Positions 45,408-58,099 of a DNA stretch of 64,000 nucleotides are shown here, in pieces (the first letter of the stretch is position 1; every line of letters begins with the position of its first letter). Origin of the DNA: Eupeodes corollae (Eukaryota > Arthropoda > Insecta > Diptera > Syrphidae); contig NC_079147.1 of assembly GCF_945859685.1 (NCBI RefSeq), forward strand, positions 140,330,645-140,394,644. Reading direction: 5' to 3'. The position numbers and the translations under genes were made by a program. The notes below the pieces were generated by a model. That model made no database searches, had not been told where the DNA came from, and worked only from the letters and a program-made list of their open reading frames with translations.

Positions 45408-45929
45408 GCTTCATAAGAATAATGAAGGATTTATAAATTACGTGTAAACTTGTGAAGAAAACTATTATTAATCAAAACATTCAATTATAATTAATCGATT
45501 ATGATTTGCAAGTACAGTTCTTCAAGTGCGCAGGACTTTTACGTAGATTGTCTTTTTACATGACATTTTTAATATTTGTGTGTGTTATGTTTATCTTTTT
45601 AATTGAATCTAGTACGTTTATTGTGCAAATTTGAAGGGTGACCTTATATGACTCATGACCTTTCAAAAGGTATGCACATTAATGTATATATACATTTATC
45701 TCTCAAGATTATTAATATTTCAGTCTTTGTATGCCTTTCACATTTCAAAAGCATATATTTACATACAAATTAAAAATCTAACAATTACACATTTTTGCAA
45801 CGACCTCGAACACGACAACCAAATGTTTTCGAAAACATACACAACCGTCAAATTTTACTTAATATTGTAACCGCAAAAGTTTGAAAATTTGTATCGATGT
45901 TTTTTACTCTTTCGCTGAATTTTTACTTT

Positions 45930-47455
45930 TTTACTCTACAGTCCAGGACGGACTTGGGCCTCAGCCAAAATGCATCTCCAGTCGAAACTGTAGAAAGCTA
46001 GCCGCCCTAGCTAGCACGCCAGTCCCCAAGTTGGTTGAGTATTTCTCCCACCTGCGTGCGTTAACTGAGTCGAGGTCTACTTCTACTGCGCCGCCGTCCC
46101 TCGGAATTGGATTCAATGATGTCAATTCACTCTACATGATCCAGCCATCTAAGTCGTTGGACTTTTACTCCTTTAACCAGGTCAGTGTCTCTCTACAGAC
46201 CTTACAGTTTATCGTTGTATCTTCTCCTCCACTCTTCATCTAAGCAGGCGGCACCAAAAATCACATGAAGAATTTAATTTTCGTTCTTTCTTTGAAAGGG
46301 TAATGACGCCATAAATGAGAACCGGGATGATGAATGTTGAAAGAAGCTGCGATTTGAGAGAGTCACTCTTCGTTTGATTTCAGCGCTGGTGTCGTTGTCT
46401 GAATTTATAGCAGTGCCTAGGTAGACAAAGACTCTAGCTACCTCAAAGTTATAGCTGCCATTGTGACGTTTTGTCCAAGACGTCGTCGTTCAATGTCCTT
46501 TCTTGATGACCATGATAGCATACACTGCGTCTAGCGTCTAGCCCTCATTGACCACTTAACCGAACTTCTCCTTTTCCGTCGCAATGCTCCACTGAACTAA
46601 CGCTTTGATCTTCCAATTACGTAATTATCATTGGCGTATCTGAGTAATTGGATGGCCCTTTGGATATTGTGGTTTTACTGTTGACAGCTGAGTTTTGTAC
46701 AAGTGACAGTACATCGCTTGCTTGAACCTTTTTTGACATCAAATGCATCGGTGTGATCTCTTCTGTCTGCAGCGTGCATTCTCCAACGTCATTCTGAAAT
46801 AACGGATAAGTTTGACAGGGATTCCAAAAACAGACATTGGGTCGGTTCAGACGACATAAAAAACTTGAAAATTAGGCATGTTTTTAGTATTTGATTGGCC
46901 AGCTGCCAATTAAGGTAACTTTAATGGAAAGTTAGTCACGAAAAATTTCCCCAACTATTAAGTCAAGTCTACTTCTGCCAAAATGACATTTGATCACGTT
47001 TATTTTTATTCAACTGAAAGCTGAACTTTATTACTCTATGATTAATTTATTTTCTGCACAACTTCATTTAATGCTTATGGTAAAAAGGTTCTTTTTCAAT
47101 TTAGAAAAGAAATAACTAATAATTCTTTGCAATATAAATGGGAACTTGCCTGAAGAGTGTAGACAATAATTTATGCCTGAACCTGCCCATTGCTCTACAG
47201 AGTTCATTCCTAGAGTTGCTGTCATACGTGGCTTTAAAATCAACAAAGAGATGGTAGGTATCGATTTGAAGTTCTTGGGTTCCCCGTAATGTGAATATTT
47301 GGTCAATGGTGGAATAATCTGGTCTGCAGCCACACTAATAAGAACCTATCAGGTTGTTGACGAACGGCTTCAGACGTTGACATAATACGGCAGAAAGGAT
47401 CTTATGTGCAATGTTCAGAAGATTGATGCCTTTGTAGTTGGTGCAATTTAATTAT
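45930..47455 (-). mobile_element. LINE group C, old copy 2 (3' half of RT)
   Basis: Base by base it follows 34448-35770 (for example GTTGGACTTTTACTCCTT..., GTCCTTTCTTGATGAC, TTTTGACATCAAATG, TATCAGGTTGTTGACGA), but with many indels and stops, so it is much older than copy 1. It is interrupted by the small element at 46840-47187. Confidence 0.8.
46840..47187. mobile_element. GGTCAGGTT-family element, copy 3, with CATTG duplication
   Basis: It starts GGTCGGTTCAGACGACATAA and ends ATGCCTGAACCTGCC, forming imperfect inverted ends, and contains TTGATTGGCCAGCTGCCAA as in copy 1. It is flanked by CATTG at 46835-46839 and 47188-47192. The surrounding LINE sequence continues correctly on both sides when it is removed, so both ends are secure to within a few bases. 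348 bp, non-coding. Confidence 0.8.
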
Positions 47456-48242
47456 AATAAATTATCAGCTATAAATTATACATACGCATTCGTGAATTGT
47501 TCAAAATATAACGATTACTGTCATGTTGTAGCAAAAAATTCTTGCGCCATTCTTGTGGGCGCTGCAAAAACCGTTCAAGTTACACTTAAATGTTTGATGG
47601 AGACTTTTGTCTTAAAATCTTCTGACAACAAGAGGGGGTGGGGGGATTTCACGCACTTAATATTAAGACATGTTCTTAGGCAACGATTAAAAATGTCTTC
47701 AATGTTCTGTAAAGGAGGCTCACAAAATAAAAAGAACACTGTTATCCAGCAAATCAAGGTCTAACTATGTAATTTGGACGACTCTCTACAAATGAAAGTA
47801 TTCCAAGATTCAAAAGTTTTCTTAGTACCTATGCCTTATTTAAGAGCCAACATACAATAGTTTAGAGAGGTTTTGGGTGCATCTCATACAGAAATGTTAG
47901 AAATGGTAAACGTAGCTTTTTTCAAAAATTAAATATATTGTGTTCACAAAAATATATGTAGATACAAAAAGCCATAAAATGAGAAACTTTTCCAGAAAAA
48001 TTGTATCTTTTTTTCTAGGAAAATAAAACAGAATTGACTATGAACAATTTTCTGGTTGATGCTAGAAGACAAATGTGCTATTTTGCGTAAACTTTTGCAA
48101 ATATTTTGATCCGAAAGAAGTCAACAAAACTTACAAATTGAAGTTTGAAAACAAGGAAACTAAAAGAAATAAGTTGGGAAAAAAATATACAAGCAGTGTG
48201 GCCACTTACTAACTTGGGGTCTCCATTGAACATTTCCGATGA
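47456..48242. other. Intergenic stretch without a recognised gene
   Basis: An open frame of 108 codons at 47438-47764 (+) has no recognisable motif and overlaps a similar minus frame. I do not call it a gene. Confidence 0.4.
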
Positions 48243-48849
48243 CAGGACTATCGCCTGTCATTAGATAATCCAATAGAGGCTAACAATCCAACATCCAGTC
48301 CATGATCCGGTCAACGCAGTTCCCTGAGGGTCTACAAGAGTAAAATCCAATCCAACTTTTCTTCCGCAATCCAGTTTTTTTTTTACTGGGCATATTATGT
48401 CTTGACATGAGCAACCTCAAATGTCAAATTTGACACAAGGGTTAATCTGTTATTTACTTTTTTTGTTGATTTACCTTTTGTGCCGGTAGTTGTTTTTTTT
48501 TCAAAATAAAATTAAAACAAATTATATAAAAAAGATGCCTTTGAGTAGTAGTAAACAACAACAATATAAGAATTTAAATGTGTATCTATTTTATTTCATT
48601 AATTTTACTTACTTAATGTAAACAATATGAAGGTATGACCGCACTCGACGACAATTTAAAAGAAATTAAATTTTAATTTCAAAAATACTCCGGAAAATGG
48701 ACGCTCACCACTACATACAACACAAACGTCAAATTTCATGACAGTATTTTGATTCGCTAGAATAATCCAAACTGCGATGACCGGATCATGGACTGGATGT
48801 TGGATTGTTGGTCTCTATAGGATTATCTGATGACAGGCCGATAGTCCTG
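48243..48849. mobile_element. 607-bp MITE with about 80-bp inverted ends
   Basis: The left arm from CAGGACTATCGCCTGTCATT to CCATGATCCGGTCAACGCAG (48243-48320) is inverted at about 48775-48849 (CGATGACCGGATCATGGACT to GATAGTCCTG) with only a few differences. The middle is AT-rich and non-coding. No secure target duplication. It lies directly before LINE group D. Confidence 0.8.
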
Positions 48850-48874
48850 ATAATTGATATATAGCTAGACGCTG

Positions 48875-50350
48875 ATATATCAATTGAGGAAAAACAATCT
48901 GTGATCCTAAATGCGAAGAATGGAAAAGCTCCAGATGAAGACGGGATTCCATACGAGTTTTTTTTTTAAATGCTACACCTAAATTCTTTAACAATCTCCA
49001 AATTCTTTACAACAAAGTTTTCTTCACAGCTGAAATCCCCTCTTCTTTAAAAAGTCTGTAAAATTTCCTATTCACAAAAAAGGACCTTTTGACGCTGTGG
49101 AAAATTACAGAGGAATTTCTTTTATGAATGTAATAGCGAAAATATTCTGTGGCGTTCTTGTAGAGAGACTTAAAAAGTGGGTCGAACGGAAAAATATTCT
49201 ATCTGATCTTAAGGCGGGCTTCAGAAAAAATTATTCAACCATTGATCAGATATTTAATCAGTCAATCATTGTCAAAGCGTTTCATGCCAGGAGCAAAAAA
49301 ATTTACTGGCGTGAAACAAGGCTGTCTCCTCAGTGCATTGTTGTTTTCTCTGCTTATACACGACGTAGTAGATGATCTTCCCGGAGGAGTAAGAATTGCA
49401 AATACTACCATTAATGTGTTGTTATATGCAGATGACCTTGTCATACTATCTGAATCACCAGAATATTTATGCAATTAATGATTAATCGCTTATCGTGTGA
49501 CTGCAAAAGATGGGGACTAACAATTAAGACAGAGAAGTCAAAAATGATAGTGTTTGCGCTATATCCAAGAGTTCGCAATGAAAGGCAATAGACTTATGAC
49601 GGTCATTTTCTAGAAACCGCTAAAAAGGTCAAATATTTTGGAGTTAAACTAAATTAGCCTTTAAATTTCAACAAATACCTAACCGAAAAAGCCAATAGCT
49701 CTCAAAGCTTGTTAAACCTATCTTGGAAGAATGTGTGTTTCCAAAAAAAGAATAATTTTATCTGCAAAATATAAGATATTCAATGCAGTAGTTAAATCAA
49801 CTCTTTGATATGCTTCTCAAGTTTGGGGGTCATATGAGTACGAGGAATGTATGAGATGCGGAATATGGTGGTATGAATGATGGCAATCTATTGGCAACGC
49901 TTGTGGGGAAACCTTAAATATTGATGTGAGCAACCATCGTAATTTGAAAGACCAACTATACCGCATGGCTTCATCGTTAAGGCTCGGAATTCTGAAAGTA
50001 GAATCTTATACAGTCAGCTTTATTATAATCTAAACTAGAAAAACTACTTTCACGACTCACTTAGCTATGTTGAAATATCCGTGATAGGTATTCAAAGCAA
50101 GGTGTGAGCTCTCTCCTTAAATGGTAACCCTTATAATGGAAGCTTTAATCAATTCTGTACGCTTTACAACCTAAGATCGAAAAAAGATTGCTTTCATATC
50201 ACAAGTTTATGCTCAATATTTAAAGCACAAAAGCAAATTTCCTTTGAAAAACAATCATTAACTATGCAGGAAACTATCCAACTTCTAGAGTGTGACTGGA
50301 AAACCATAAGCAATTTCTTAAAAACAGTTTACAAGTATAGGATATTATAA
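48875..50350 (+). mobile_element. LINE group D, copy 1 (RT region)
   Basis: Plus-strand blocks in order are ILNAKNGKAPDEDGIPYEFF, ENYRGISFMNVIAKIFCGVL, NILSDLKAGFRKNYSTIDQI, GVKQGCLLSALLFSLLIHDV, and VLLYADDLVILSESPE (YADD site). More degenerate C-terminal blocks follow to about 50340. Several frameshifts and stops; no endonuclease. The palindrome AATTGATATAT...ATATATCAATT at 48852-48885 sits at its 5' edge. Confidence 0.8.
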
Positions 50351-51099
50351 ATATCAGAATACATATGATAGAATTTCCCTTTCCCATCAAATTTTTAATT
50401 GGTTATTTAAAATTTTTTGGGTGGCTATTTGGAGAGCCTAAAATAATTATCAGGCCTATCATGAATTTCATCGTAATCGGAAACTTTAACGAATCCCAAA
50501 AAATTGGTCGAATTCACAAAGATAGTGGCTACGTAGTCAAGGGATTCTGATTGGCTAAATCTAACTAAAAAAGTAGTTGAAATCTTCCCTCCGACGTAGT
50601 GTAAAAAATTCGGCTACAAAGTTAGTGGAGAATGATTTTGAAGTTTCACAATCAGCTGCTAATTACATACGTGCACTAAATTCAAAATAGTATGGGTTTA
50701 TTCAAGTTCTTGAGAGAAAGTACTTTATAATTACATTCAAGTTGTTTGAAGACCTGAGAATGCGAAGAAGACATATTTCGAGTTTCAAGCAATCTTCGTT
50801 TAAAGTTTTTGGCTTATAACCTATTCCCTGAAAATTATAGAAATTTAGAAAAGAGTCATAAAAAGTTTAAAAAAGTAGTTTAGGTATAGCAAATCATTTT
50901 ATTTAAATTCATTACAAAGTGTTGTTTTGGACATTTAGCATTTTTATGCATACAAATTTTGTTTATTTTATTTTTATTTATGAAGGGGGTAAGTGAAGCG
51001 TTATTTTTTATTTTTTTTTTCTCAACTTTATCTTCAGGGCGCCCGGCTATATCCTTTTAATAGAACGAACGGTGTTACTATGGTACAAATTTCATCCGG
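50351..51099. other. Intergenic stretch without a recognised gene
   Basis: No motif recognised; a 61-codon open frame at 50365-50550 looks random. Confidence 0.4.
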
Positions 51100-52010
51100 T
51101 CAGTTCAATTTTTAATTTTTTTAGTTGGAAGTTTTTTGTTTTCTTTTCTCTTGGGAAGTCTTGGATATTTGAATTTGTTCCTGCATTTTTACGATCTTTT
51201 TCTTGGGTCTCAAAAGCAGCTTAATATCTCAATCTGTGTTGTGTGGCATTGTTTTTAGCATCACATGTGCTACAGTTGTCACTCCTTGGATGCCTGAAAA
51301 ACAGATTGTTTGAAAGATGTGTCTATATAAAGATTCTTTAACAATAAACTCTTCGTCATTTTCTTTTTCGAGGCATTCTTCCGTATAAAGACCGTACATT
51401 TTTGAGGTATTCATTTTTCAGTAATGGTGAAAGATATCGTTTGAAAAGGTTCTTGTTCCTCGAGTAATGCGGTTTCTCGGATAGAAATTTGATTATATAG
51501 TCGGTAATAAATTTTATAACTTCTTCAGTAATTTTGTTTGGGCGTGAAACATTCCATTAACTTATTTTGTATAACCTTAATTTTCTTTCTGCCAACCTGG
51601 TAAAGAGAACAAAGAGCACCCTCCCTAACAAATTCGTTCACTTTTTACGTTTTAATTAACTGAATACTGGCTTTTTAATTTTTTTCAGTTTGGAATTTTT
51701 TTAAAATGCTTTTGAAAAGTAAGGCATTTTTTAAATTTTAAAATTTTCTTAATAACTCCTCTCGTTTTTCCAAGTCAATTTTATTGGAACAAATTGATCT
51801 GTTTTGTTTGGTTCACAAAGATGCCCTAAAGCTACTGATTCTTCCTTCATTGTAAGGCCTTTTTTAGAAATATGTATGTATATTCCTTTCCTCGTGCTCT
51901 AAGGAGAAATGCACTACGTTGTCTACATTTATTTGGCATTTTCAATTTTTTCTTCCTTCCGTTGAGCGATTTTTCTCTTGTAAAGTTTACATCTCTTACC
52001 TCTTCAGAAC
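51100..52010 (-). pseudogene. Remnant of a second unnamed multicopy arthropod protein family
   Basis: Reading the minus strand across frames gives RYLSPLLKNEYLK, then KMYGLYTEECLEK, VKESLYRHIF, and HPRSDNCSTCDAKN followed by FETQEKD. Further upstream there is an ALRKRGKEY-like stretch. From memory, the order (Y)LSP-LT, MY-LY, Y-x-IF, HP-x-D-x-C-x-x-C-D is that of an uncharacterised, very repetitive insect protein family, likely transposon-borne. Every block is in a different frame, so it is a dead copy. Confidence 0.45.
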
Positions 52011-52924
52011 AGATTTTTTTAATTGGTTAAAGGTGATCAGTTAACACCTTTTTGCAAAAAAAAAGAAAAATATTCACTCAAAATTCTTTCTAGGCTCATA
52101 AAAGTGTTAAGTGCTAAGTTATCACCTTTATGCCATACTAAAGATAAAAACAAAACTTTTTTTATCCCCTTTATCTTATGCTAACTTCGAAACTAATGGG
52201 ACTAGAAAAGAGCTAATACGACCAAAATGTAAGTTGTCGCTTGATGCTTTTATCTGCTGAAAAAAAAATTAAAAAATTCAAAAATGTCACTTAACCCCTT
52301 CACATTCTGAACGCCTCAATTGATCTTCTTATAAATTTATTGATTCAAAACAACAAACATAAAAGAACTTGGAAAGTGAGGAAATTATTTTGTAATATTG
52401 CATAAAATATAAATCACTATCACAAAAATTATTTAAATGTTTGTAGTGATTATTGGAAAACGAAAAAGTTATCATTACTGCTGTTTTGATCAATCGTAAG
52501 TAATTAAAGCTTTTCAATTAAATGTAATACATAATTGAAATACTGAAATTTCATTTAAAAGTAATTGAAAAATTGTAATTGAATTCTTTGGTAATTTTTG
52601 TTCGCAATTTCAACTTTTTTTTTAAATTGATATAGTACATAAACGACCGACCCAATTTTTGTGAATTCTTTTTTTTTTTTTTAACTTACTATTCATAGAA
52701 AATAGTAGTCAAATTTAATTAAATAAATGGTGGGACGATGTTCAATTCAATCAGCATGTAAAATTAGAGATGTTAACGTTTGCCAATTAATAGATCTAAA
52801 CAGGATATAATTATTGGGTTCCAATTTCGGTATCATTGCAGTAATTCAATTTCGGTGTGCTTCAATGTTGAAATTGATATTAATAATACTCCTATGCAAC
52901 AAAAAGTTTTAATTTTTTTTTCAA
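52011..52924. other. Intergenic AT-rich stretch
   Basis: Long T- and A-runs and short frames without motifs. Nothing supported. Confidence 0.4.
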
Positions 52925-55900
52925 GCAGTAGATAGATAGATAGAAAGATAAAAAAATGTATTTTCTGAATATTAACAATTTCATGGTTTTCGTAATAATA
53001 TAAATTAAATGAAATGAAATTGTTTACTTAAGTAAGTTCAGCGTTGGATTGGTGTATTTTTTAAGAATATTCATTAATTATTAGTTTTCTATACCTAAGA
53101 GCGTTTTTTAAATAATTGTAAAGTTGAAAATAGTTTTGGCCATTCAGGATTTCTAGGAACTGACACGGTTAAGTTTTTCGCTTCCAAGGAATCTTTTTCT
53201 GTAAGTTCGGAAACAAGGACACACTCCTACAAACTGATACGTATTTTCAGTAGCGTCAAAGTTGCAGATCGTACAAATTCCATCCGTATTATTTTTAAAT
53301 GCTCGTGCATTGAGGTTAAGCGATCCACAACTGTACTTTAATACCATACTTATCATTTTACGCGAGTGGCTATCATTGAAATAGTTTGGTACCTCAGCAT
53401 AGTTCAAGTTTCAATATTCATCATGGAATCGTGATTGTAGAGCTCTATTAGTGTGTTCCGACCAATGCCTTTCTACAAGTTTTTCGCAAGTTTCTACGTG
53501 CAGTGCCTTCCATTCAGACTTAGTGCTCCAGTCAAACTGAATGTTCAGATCGTTAAAGAGTTCTGACCATTTGTCAGCCCAGTAGATCTTTTTTCTCAGG
53601 ATGATATCCATAAGTCTTCTTGGCAGTCTGTTTTCAGGAAGCGTGCTTACCCTTTGGATGTATCTAAAGTGGTGTTTTAGTGTCGTAATATAAGCTTTTC
53701 TTAGACCAGTTTCAATATTGAGAACATAGTTTGGCGTGTTATTAGGAAGGGAGAAGCATCTTTTAAAGAAAAACCTTTACAACTTCTCAACTTCGTCATT
53801 CTCCGAATATCCCCAAACTTGGGCACAGTAATTCATTATAGACTTTGAAGCAGCTTCGTATATTTTGAATTTATCTGAGTGTTGTATGTTCTTATTTCTG
53901 ATAAAGTTTGACCAAGTAGCATTAATTGAATTCTTAGACATTACTAGCCTTTTCGTAAGATGATCCGTTTACGACATATTGTATGTGAGATTTACTCCTA
54001 GGTACTTGATCTCGGTGTCGTTGTACTTCCATTTTTCTTCAGCTGATTTTGTTAGGTTCACATGCAGTTGCCATTTGAAACAATAATTTGCAAAGCTGTT
54101 TATCATTATCTGTAAGGAAGCAGGATTATCTGAGAGTAGCACTATGTCGTCTGCGTAAAATAGAGCTTTTACCGATACTCCTTCCATAGTAACTCCACAC
54201 GGCAAATTAGAATCAAGGTCGTTTAAGAACAAAATAAATAGCAGAGCGCTTAGAACACAACCTTGTTTCACACCTTGATTAATAGGGAAGAAGTCACTGA
54301 TATGAGTGCCGTTCCATACTGTAGCAGTGTTGTTGGTATTAAGGTATTGGCTTTAAGAATCAATACCATTTTTGTAGATATACATACCTAGCTGTTAATA
54401 TTGTCGAACGCAGCTTTCAAATCTATGAAAAGCGCATTCAGTTTATATTTCCGGTTAAGCTTAAGGCTTATAAGGCAGGAGAGATCGAAGATTTGGTCCG
54501 TGGTTGAGTAGTTTTCTTTGTATGCAGCTTGGAATTCGTTTAAAATATGATTTGCTTTGACCCATTGGCTTAGTCTATTCAGAAGAACAGTTGTGAACAG
54601 CTTATATATAGTGTCCATAAAAGACAGACCACGGTAGTTAGCTACATCCTTGGGATTTTCTTTCTTAAAAAGAGGGAATATTATTGATTGATTGATTGAA
54701 TGAGTCAGGAATTTTACCAGTGCGAAAGGTATCGCTGAATAGACCATGAATTTCTAAGATTAAGTTGGGCGTTGCATTTTTATAAAATTCAAATGGAATT
54801 CCATGGATTCCGGGAGCTTTATTGTCCTTTGCCGTAGTAATAGCTGCAAGAACTTCCCTGATTTCAATTTCCTCATCAAGCAAGTGCATATATATGCAAC
54901 TGTATTTGAAGCATATTCGAAAGATGTTTCTGTGAACAATGTTTGATAGAGAAGGTTTTGAAAGTGTGTTCTAAACTCTAATGTGTTTATATTTGCGTCA
55001 TGTTGCTTTCGTTTTGTTACGTATTTTTTTTGCCAGTTTCCACCAGTTACTTGTTGTCTTTACTGATGCTAGTTGACTTGTGATATATTGATAATAATTA
55101 CGCTGTTTTGCTGTGCATAGAGCCCTAAATTTCTTGTACTCATAACGGTAGAGTGTTCTGTAAACGTCAATTTTTTTTTGTATATCTTTAGGCTATTCAT
55201 GACATTTCTCCCGGCATAAAAGCAAGCAGTATCAAACCACGGTTTCTTGAGCGTGAAGTTCGTACTCGAACAATTAATTTCCCCGTTTGCGTTGTATATA
55301 CATTCCTTAATCTTAAGACAATGATCTTCATTTTCGTCTATGTCAGTAACCGTTTGTGAAATGTGTCGATCTTAACTGTTTGTGTATGCGAATAATCTGT
55401 CCTCCCGCCATTTAAGCCTTGGTAGAAGTTTCAACTTATCGTTGTACGTCGATGATGATTGTACGTTTAGATTTATAATGAGGGGCATATGGTCGAAAGA
55501 GAAAGTTTTACAGCCAACTGAATTCACCAGTATTGTCGCCGAAACCTCTCCCACTCAAAATGAATGCTTCTTTCTCTTCTAAAAACTCTATAAACGCGTT
55601 TGAATTGCGATCGTAGGAATTATCCTTTGATGTTCTAATCATTGAAACCAGATTTTCATTCGAAAGCTGCACATCTACACTTCCTTTTGTGCCTGTTCTT
55701 ACATTCAAATCGCCAACTAGTATGAAATTATTAAGGTCTGTTTCTTCGCATAAAGTTGTAAGTTTTTCAAAGTCGCTTAGTATTTTAGTTTCGTTTACAA
55801 TTACAGTGTAATTAAGATTTTTTTTATTTAGTAGACTAGTAATGTAAGCCTTGCTTATATTGCTAAGAGCTGTAATTACTCCCTCAGATATGCATTTGAA

Positions 55901-56170
55901 ACGATGGTTGTTGACTTCGATGGCTCACCGCTTAATCTCGACTTTTAGATTGGGATTGGTTTGTGTTAAACATTTTTTGATTTGACGTAGGTGGAATTTC
56001 TCTCTTCTTTCATTGTACGAAAGGTCTCTTTTGATAAATATCCTAGAGATTTCAAGCGATCTGTAGACGATAAAATTGTGCTTACATCGTTTACATTTCC
56101 AAGTTCGAAATAAAAAAAACTGGCGAGTTCTTGCTTGCGCTGCCAATTTTTCTGGTGTTGGTTGTTTCAG
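52925..56170 (-). mobile_element. LINE group D-related element, endonuclease to C-terminus
   Basis: On the minus strand from about 56150 there is a basic start region, then an AP-type endonuclease (LVGDLNVRTGTKGS near 55720-55700, and FSFDHMPLIINLNV near 55500, the SDH block). RT blocks are DNKAPGIHGIPFEFYKN, NYRGLSFMDTIYKLFTTVL, LFIDLKAAFDNI, KQGCVLSALLFILFLND and ALFYADDIVLLSDNP (YADD). The C-terminus has a CTICNF-type zinc site near 53270. The 3' end runs into a TATC-type tail near 52925-52945. Several stops and frameshifts. It is the most complete member of its group here. Confidence 0.85.
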
Positions 56171-56548
56171 CAGTATAAATACTTCGATTTAAGAAGTAGT
56201 TCTACATTACTATACATTTGTTCATAAACAAAAAACTGTTAATATTTTTAATTCACTTCACATTTTCCATAAAATGAAGTTGTGTTACACTTTGTAAACA
56301 CTGTTTATAAAAACAAATTTAAAAATATACCGGAATATAAAAATGTTTATCTTTTTTTTCAATCCATTTTGCTTCAAAGTTTATACTCTGTATCTTACTT
56401 CTGAACGGATGATATAAATATTGGGAAGACATTAAATTATAAATTTAAAAACATTTTTTAATATAATAAATATACACAAAAATATAATACACATTATTAA
56501 CATTATAATCACTGGTTTTCTATTTTTTGTTGTTGCATTGAAAATTGT

Positions 56549-56837
56549 TCACCATGGTTGAGCTTCTTCGTCTTGTTCATCATCACCGTCATTTTCATGG
56601 TCATTGTCATTTTCATTATCATTATCATTTTCAAGATTTTCAGCTATTTCTTCCATATTATCGTTGAAATTATTCCCAACTGGGTATCGTAGATTTGTTG
56701 AAACACTAAGGTGATTGTGGTGATAGTTTAACTGTCGATACACTGACCATTTGCCTAGTTCAGGCACATACAGCGCTATATGGTCCTTGAAAAGTCCATA
56801 AAGTTTGTTGTCAACTGAAAACACTTGGTCAGGATAC
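56549..56837 (-). CDS. BTB-kelch gene B, last exon with acidic tail
   Basis: The acceptor CTTTTATAG|GTATCC completes an Arg codon (QYNRYPDQVFSVDN). It encodes the last blade (KLYGLFKDHIALYVPELGKW) and then, unlike gene A, a tail of about 45 residues rich in N, D and E (DNDNENDNDHEND), ending EEAQPW and TGA at 56551-56549. The tail is low-complexity and probably unfolded. Confidence 0.88.
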
Positions 56838-56911
56838 CTATAAAAGGAATTTAAAAAATATATACACATTATTTAATAAGAACTTGAATCATTTTCAATA
56901 AAAAAAAATAC

Positions 56912-57143
56912 CTATTGTATTGGGTGCGAATTAACGTCCACCGATTCGTCCGAATGTCATAACGTTGTAAAGCATCCGAATGAGTTGTATATATGTTATC
57001 ATAGACCACAGCACAAGAAGAAGCCCCGGCTTTGTAAGACGTTGTTTCCATAACTTCCCACTTGCCAACACGAGGGTCCAAACGCTGAACACACTTTAAG
57101 TTTACCGCCCTATTTTTTCCCCCAATTGTGTAAATTACATTTT
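56912..57143 (-). CDS. BTB-kelch gene B, kelch exon
   Basis: The acceptor TTTATCAG|AAAATG (phase 1) and donor ACAATAG|GTATTT (phase 2) match the phases of exon 6 in gene A. It encodes NVIYTIGGKNRAVNLKCVQR with DPRVGKWEVM, then a blade with NIYTTHSDALQRYDIRTNRW. Again the second blade lacks the GG pair, as in gene A, so the loss predates the duplication. Confidence 0.9.
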
Positions 57144-57225
57144 CTGATAAACGAAAAGACAAGAATATCAGAATATCATAATAAATAGAATACGTTCAAA
57201 AGATTAACAAAACAAAATAACTTAC

Positions 57226-57889
57226 CATGAAATGCAAGTCCCATTTGTTCTTTAGCTTGAGGTAGTTCTTCACACCAACCACGCTTTCCTGTGTGTAAAT
57301 CTAAGTACTCCACATGGGGTAATGCTTTCAGTCCATCGGATCCACCAATAGTATAAATAGTTCCATCTAACACACCACTCCTATGATAAGCTCTTGACTT
57401 CAACAATGGAACAAATGGATTCCATACATGTTTTTTCTGTTGGAACGTATACGTTGCATCGGTGATAAGTTTTTTATTTCTCCATCCGCCAAGATGAAAA
57501 ATATTATAACCAAAACAAACGTAGCTACCATCATAAGTTTCTTCAGGCAATGACTGGATTTCGTATTGATCGTTTTGGGTAAAAAATTTTACCGTTCTAG
57601 GTGCGAAATCACTTATTCTTCTCGTAAGCAATATCTGTATTTGTGACTCATTTAAATTGACAGAAGTGGCAGGCGCAGCCCAATGGTCTAAGAAAGGAAC
57701 AGTACGTGTTGAGATTCTTTTAGATTGAAGTAATTCGGTAGATATATGATGAGGATTGAGGTAACTTAAAAGATCCTGAAGAAATTCAACTCGGCTTTCA
57801 TATGAATGATGAATCCAACGCATTAGGAATGAGTAAATAGCGTCCTCAGTATATCCACTTAGTTTAAGTCTTTGTAGCAAAATTCTGAA
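57226..57889 (-). CDS. BTB-kelch gene B, BACK and first kelch blades
   Basis: The acceptor TTTTACAG|TTCAGA is in phase 0 and the donor TTTCATG|GTAAGT in phase 1. It begins FRILLQRLKLSGYTEDAIYS with FLMRWIHHSYESR, the BACK helices. Blades follow with IFHLGGWRNKKLITDATYTF, then HVWNPFVPLL, and TIYTIGGSDGLKALPHVEYL. At 664 nt it is 12 nt longer than the matching exon of gene A. It probably acts as a cullin-3 adaptor by family; target unknown. Confidence 0.92.
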
Positions 57890-58099
57890 CTGTAAAAAAT
57901 CAAAAAATTAAACTATGAATTTAAATATAATCGAGGTCAAAAAATAAAACGTAAAATTAAATGTGTCTTTTTTTTATCCTATCTAAAAGACTTAAACTTG
58001 TTTTGAGGCACCTGTCCAAATGAAGGCTTTGTAAATTACAAACAGATCCGAATCAGTCCTAAGCACCTTACAGCATTTTTGTCAATATTTTATGTATAT

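Noticed and set aside
47438..47764. 108-codon plus-strand frame
   Set aside because: No motif, and overlaps a minus-strand frame of similar quality. It runs out of LINE remains, so it is likely chance.
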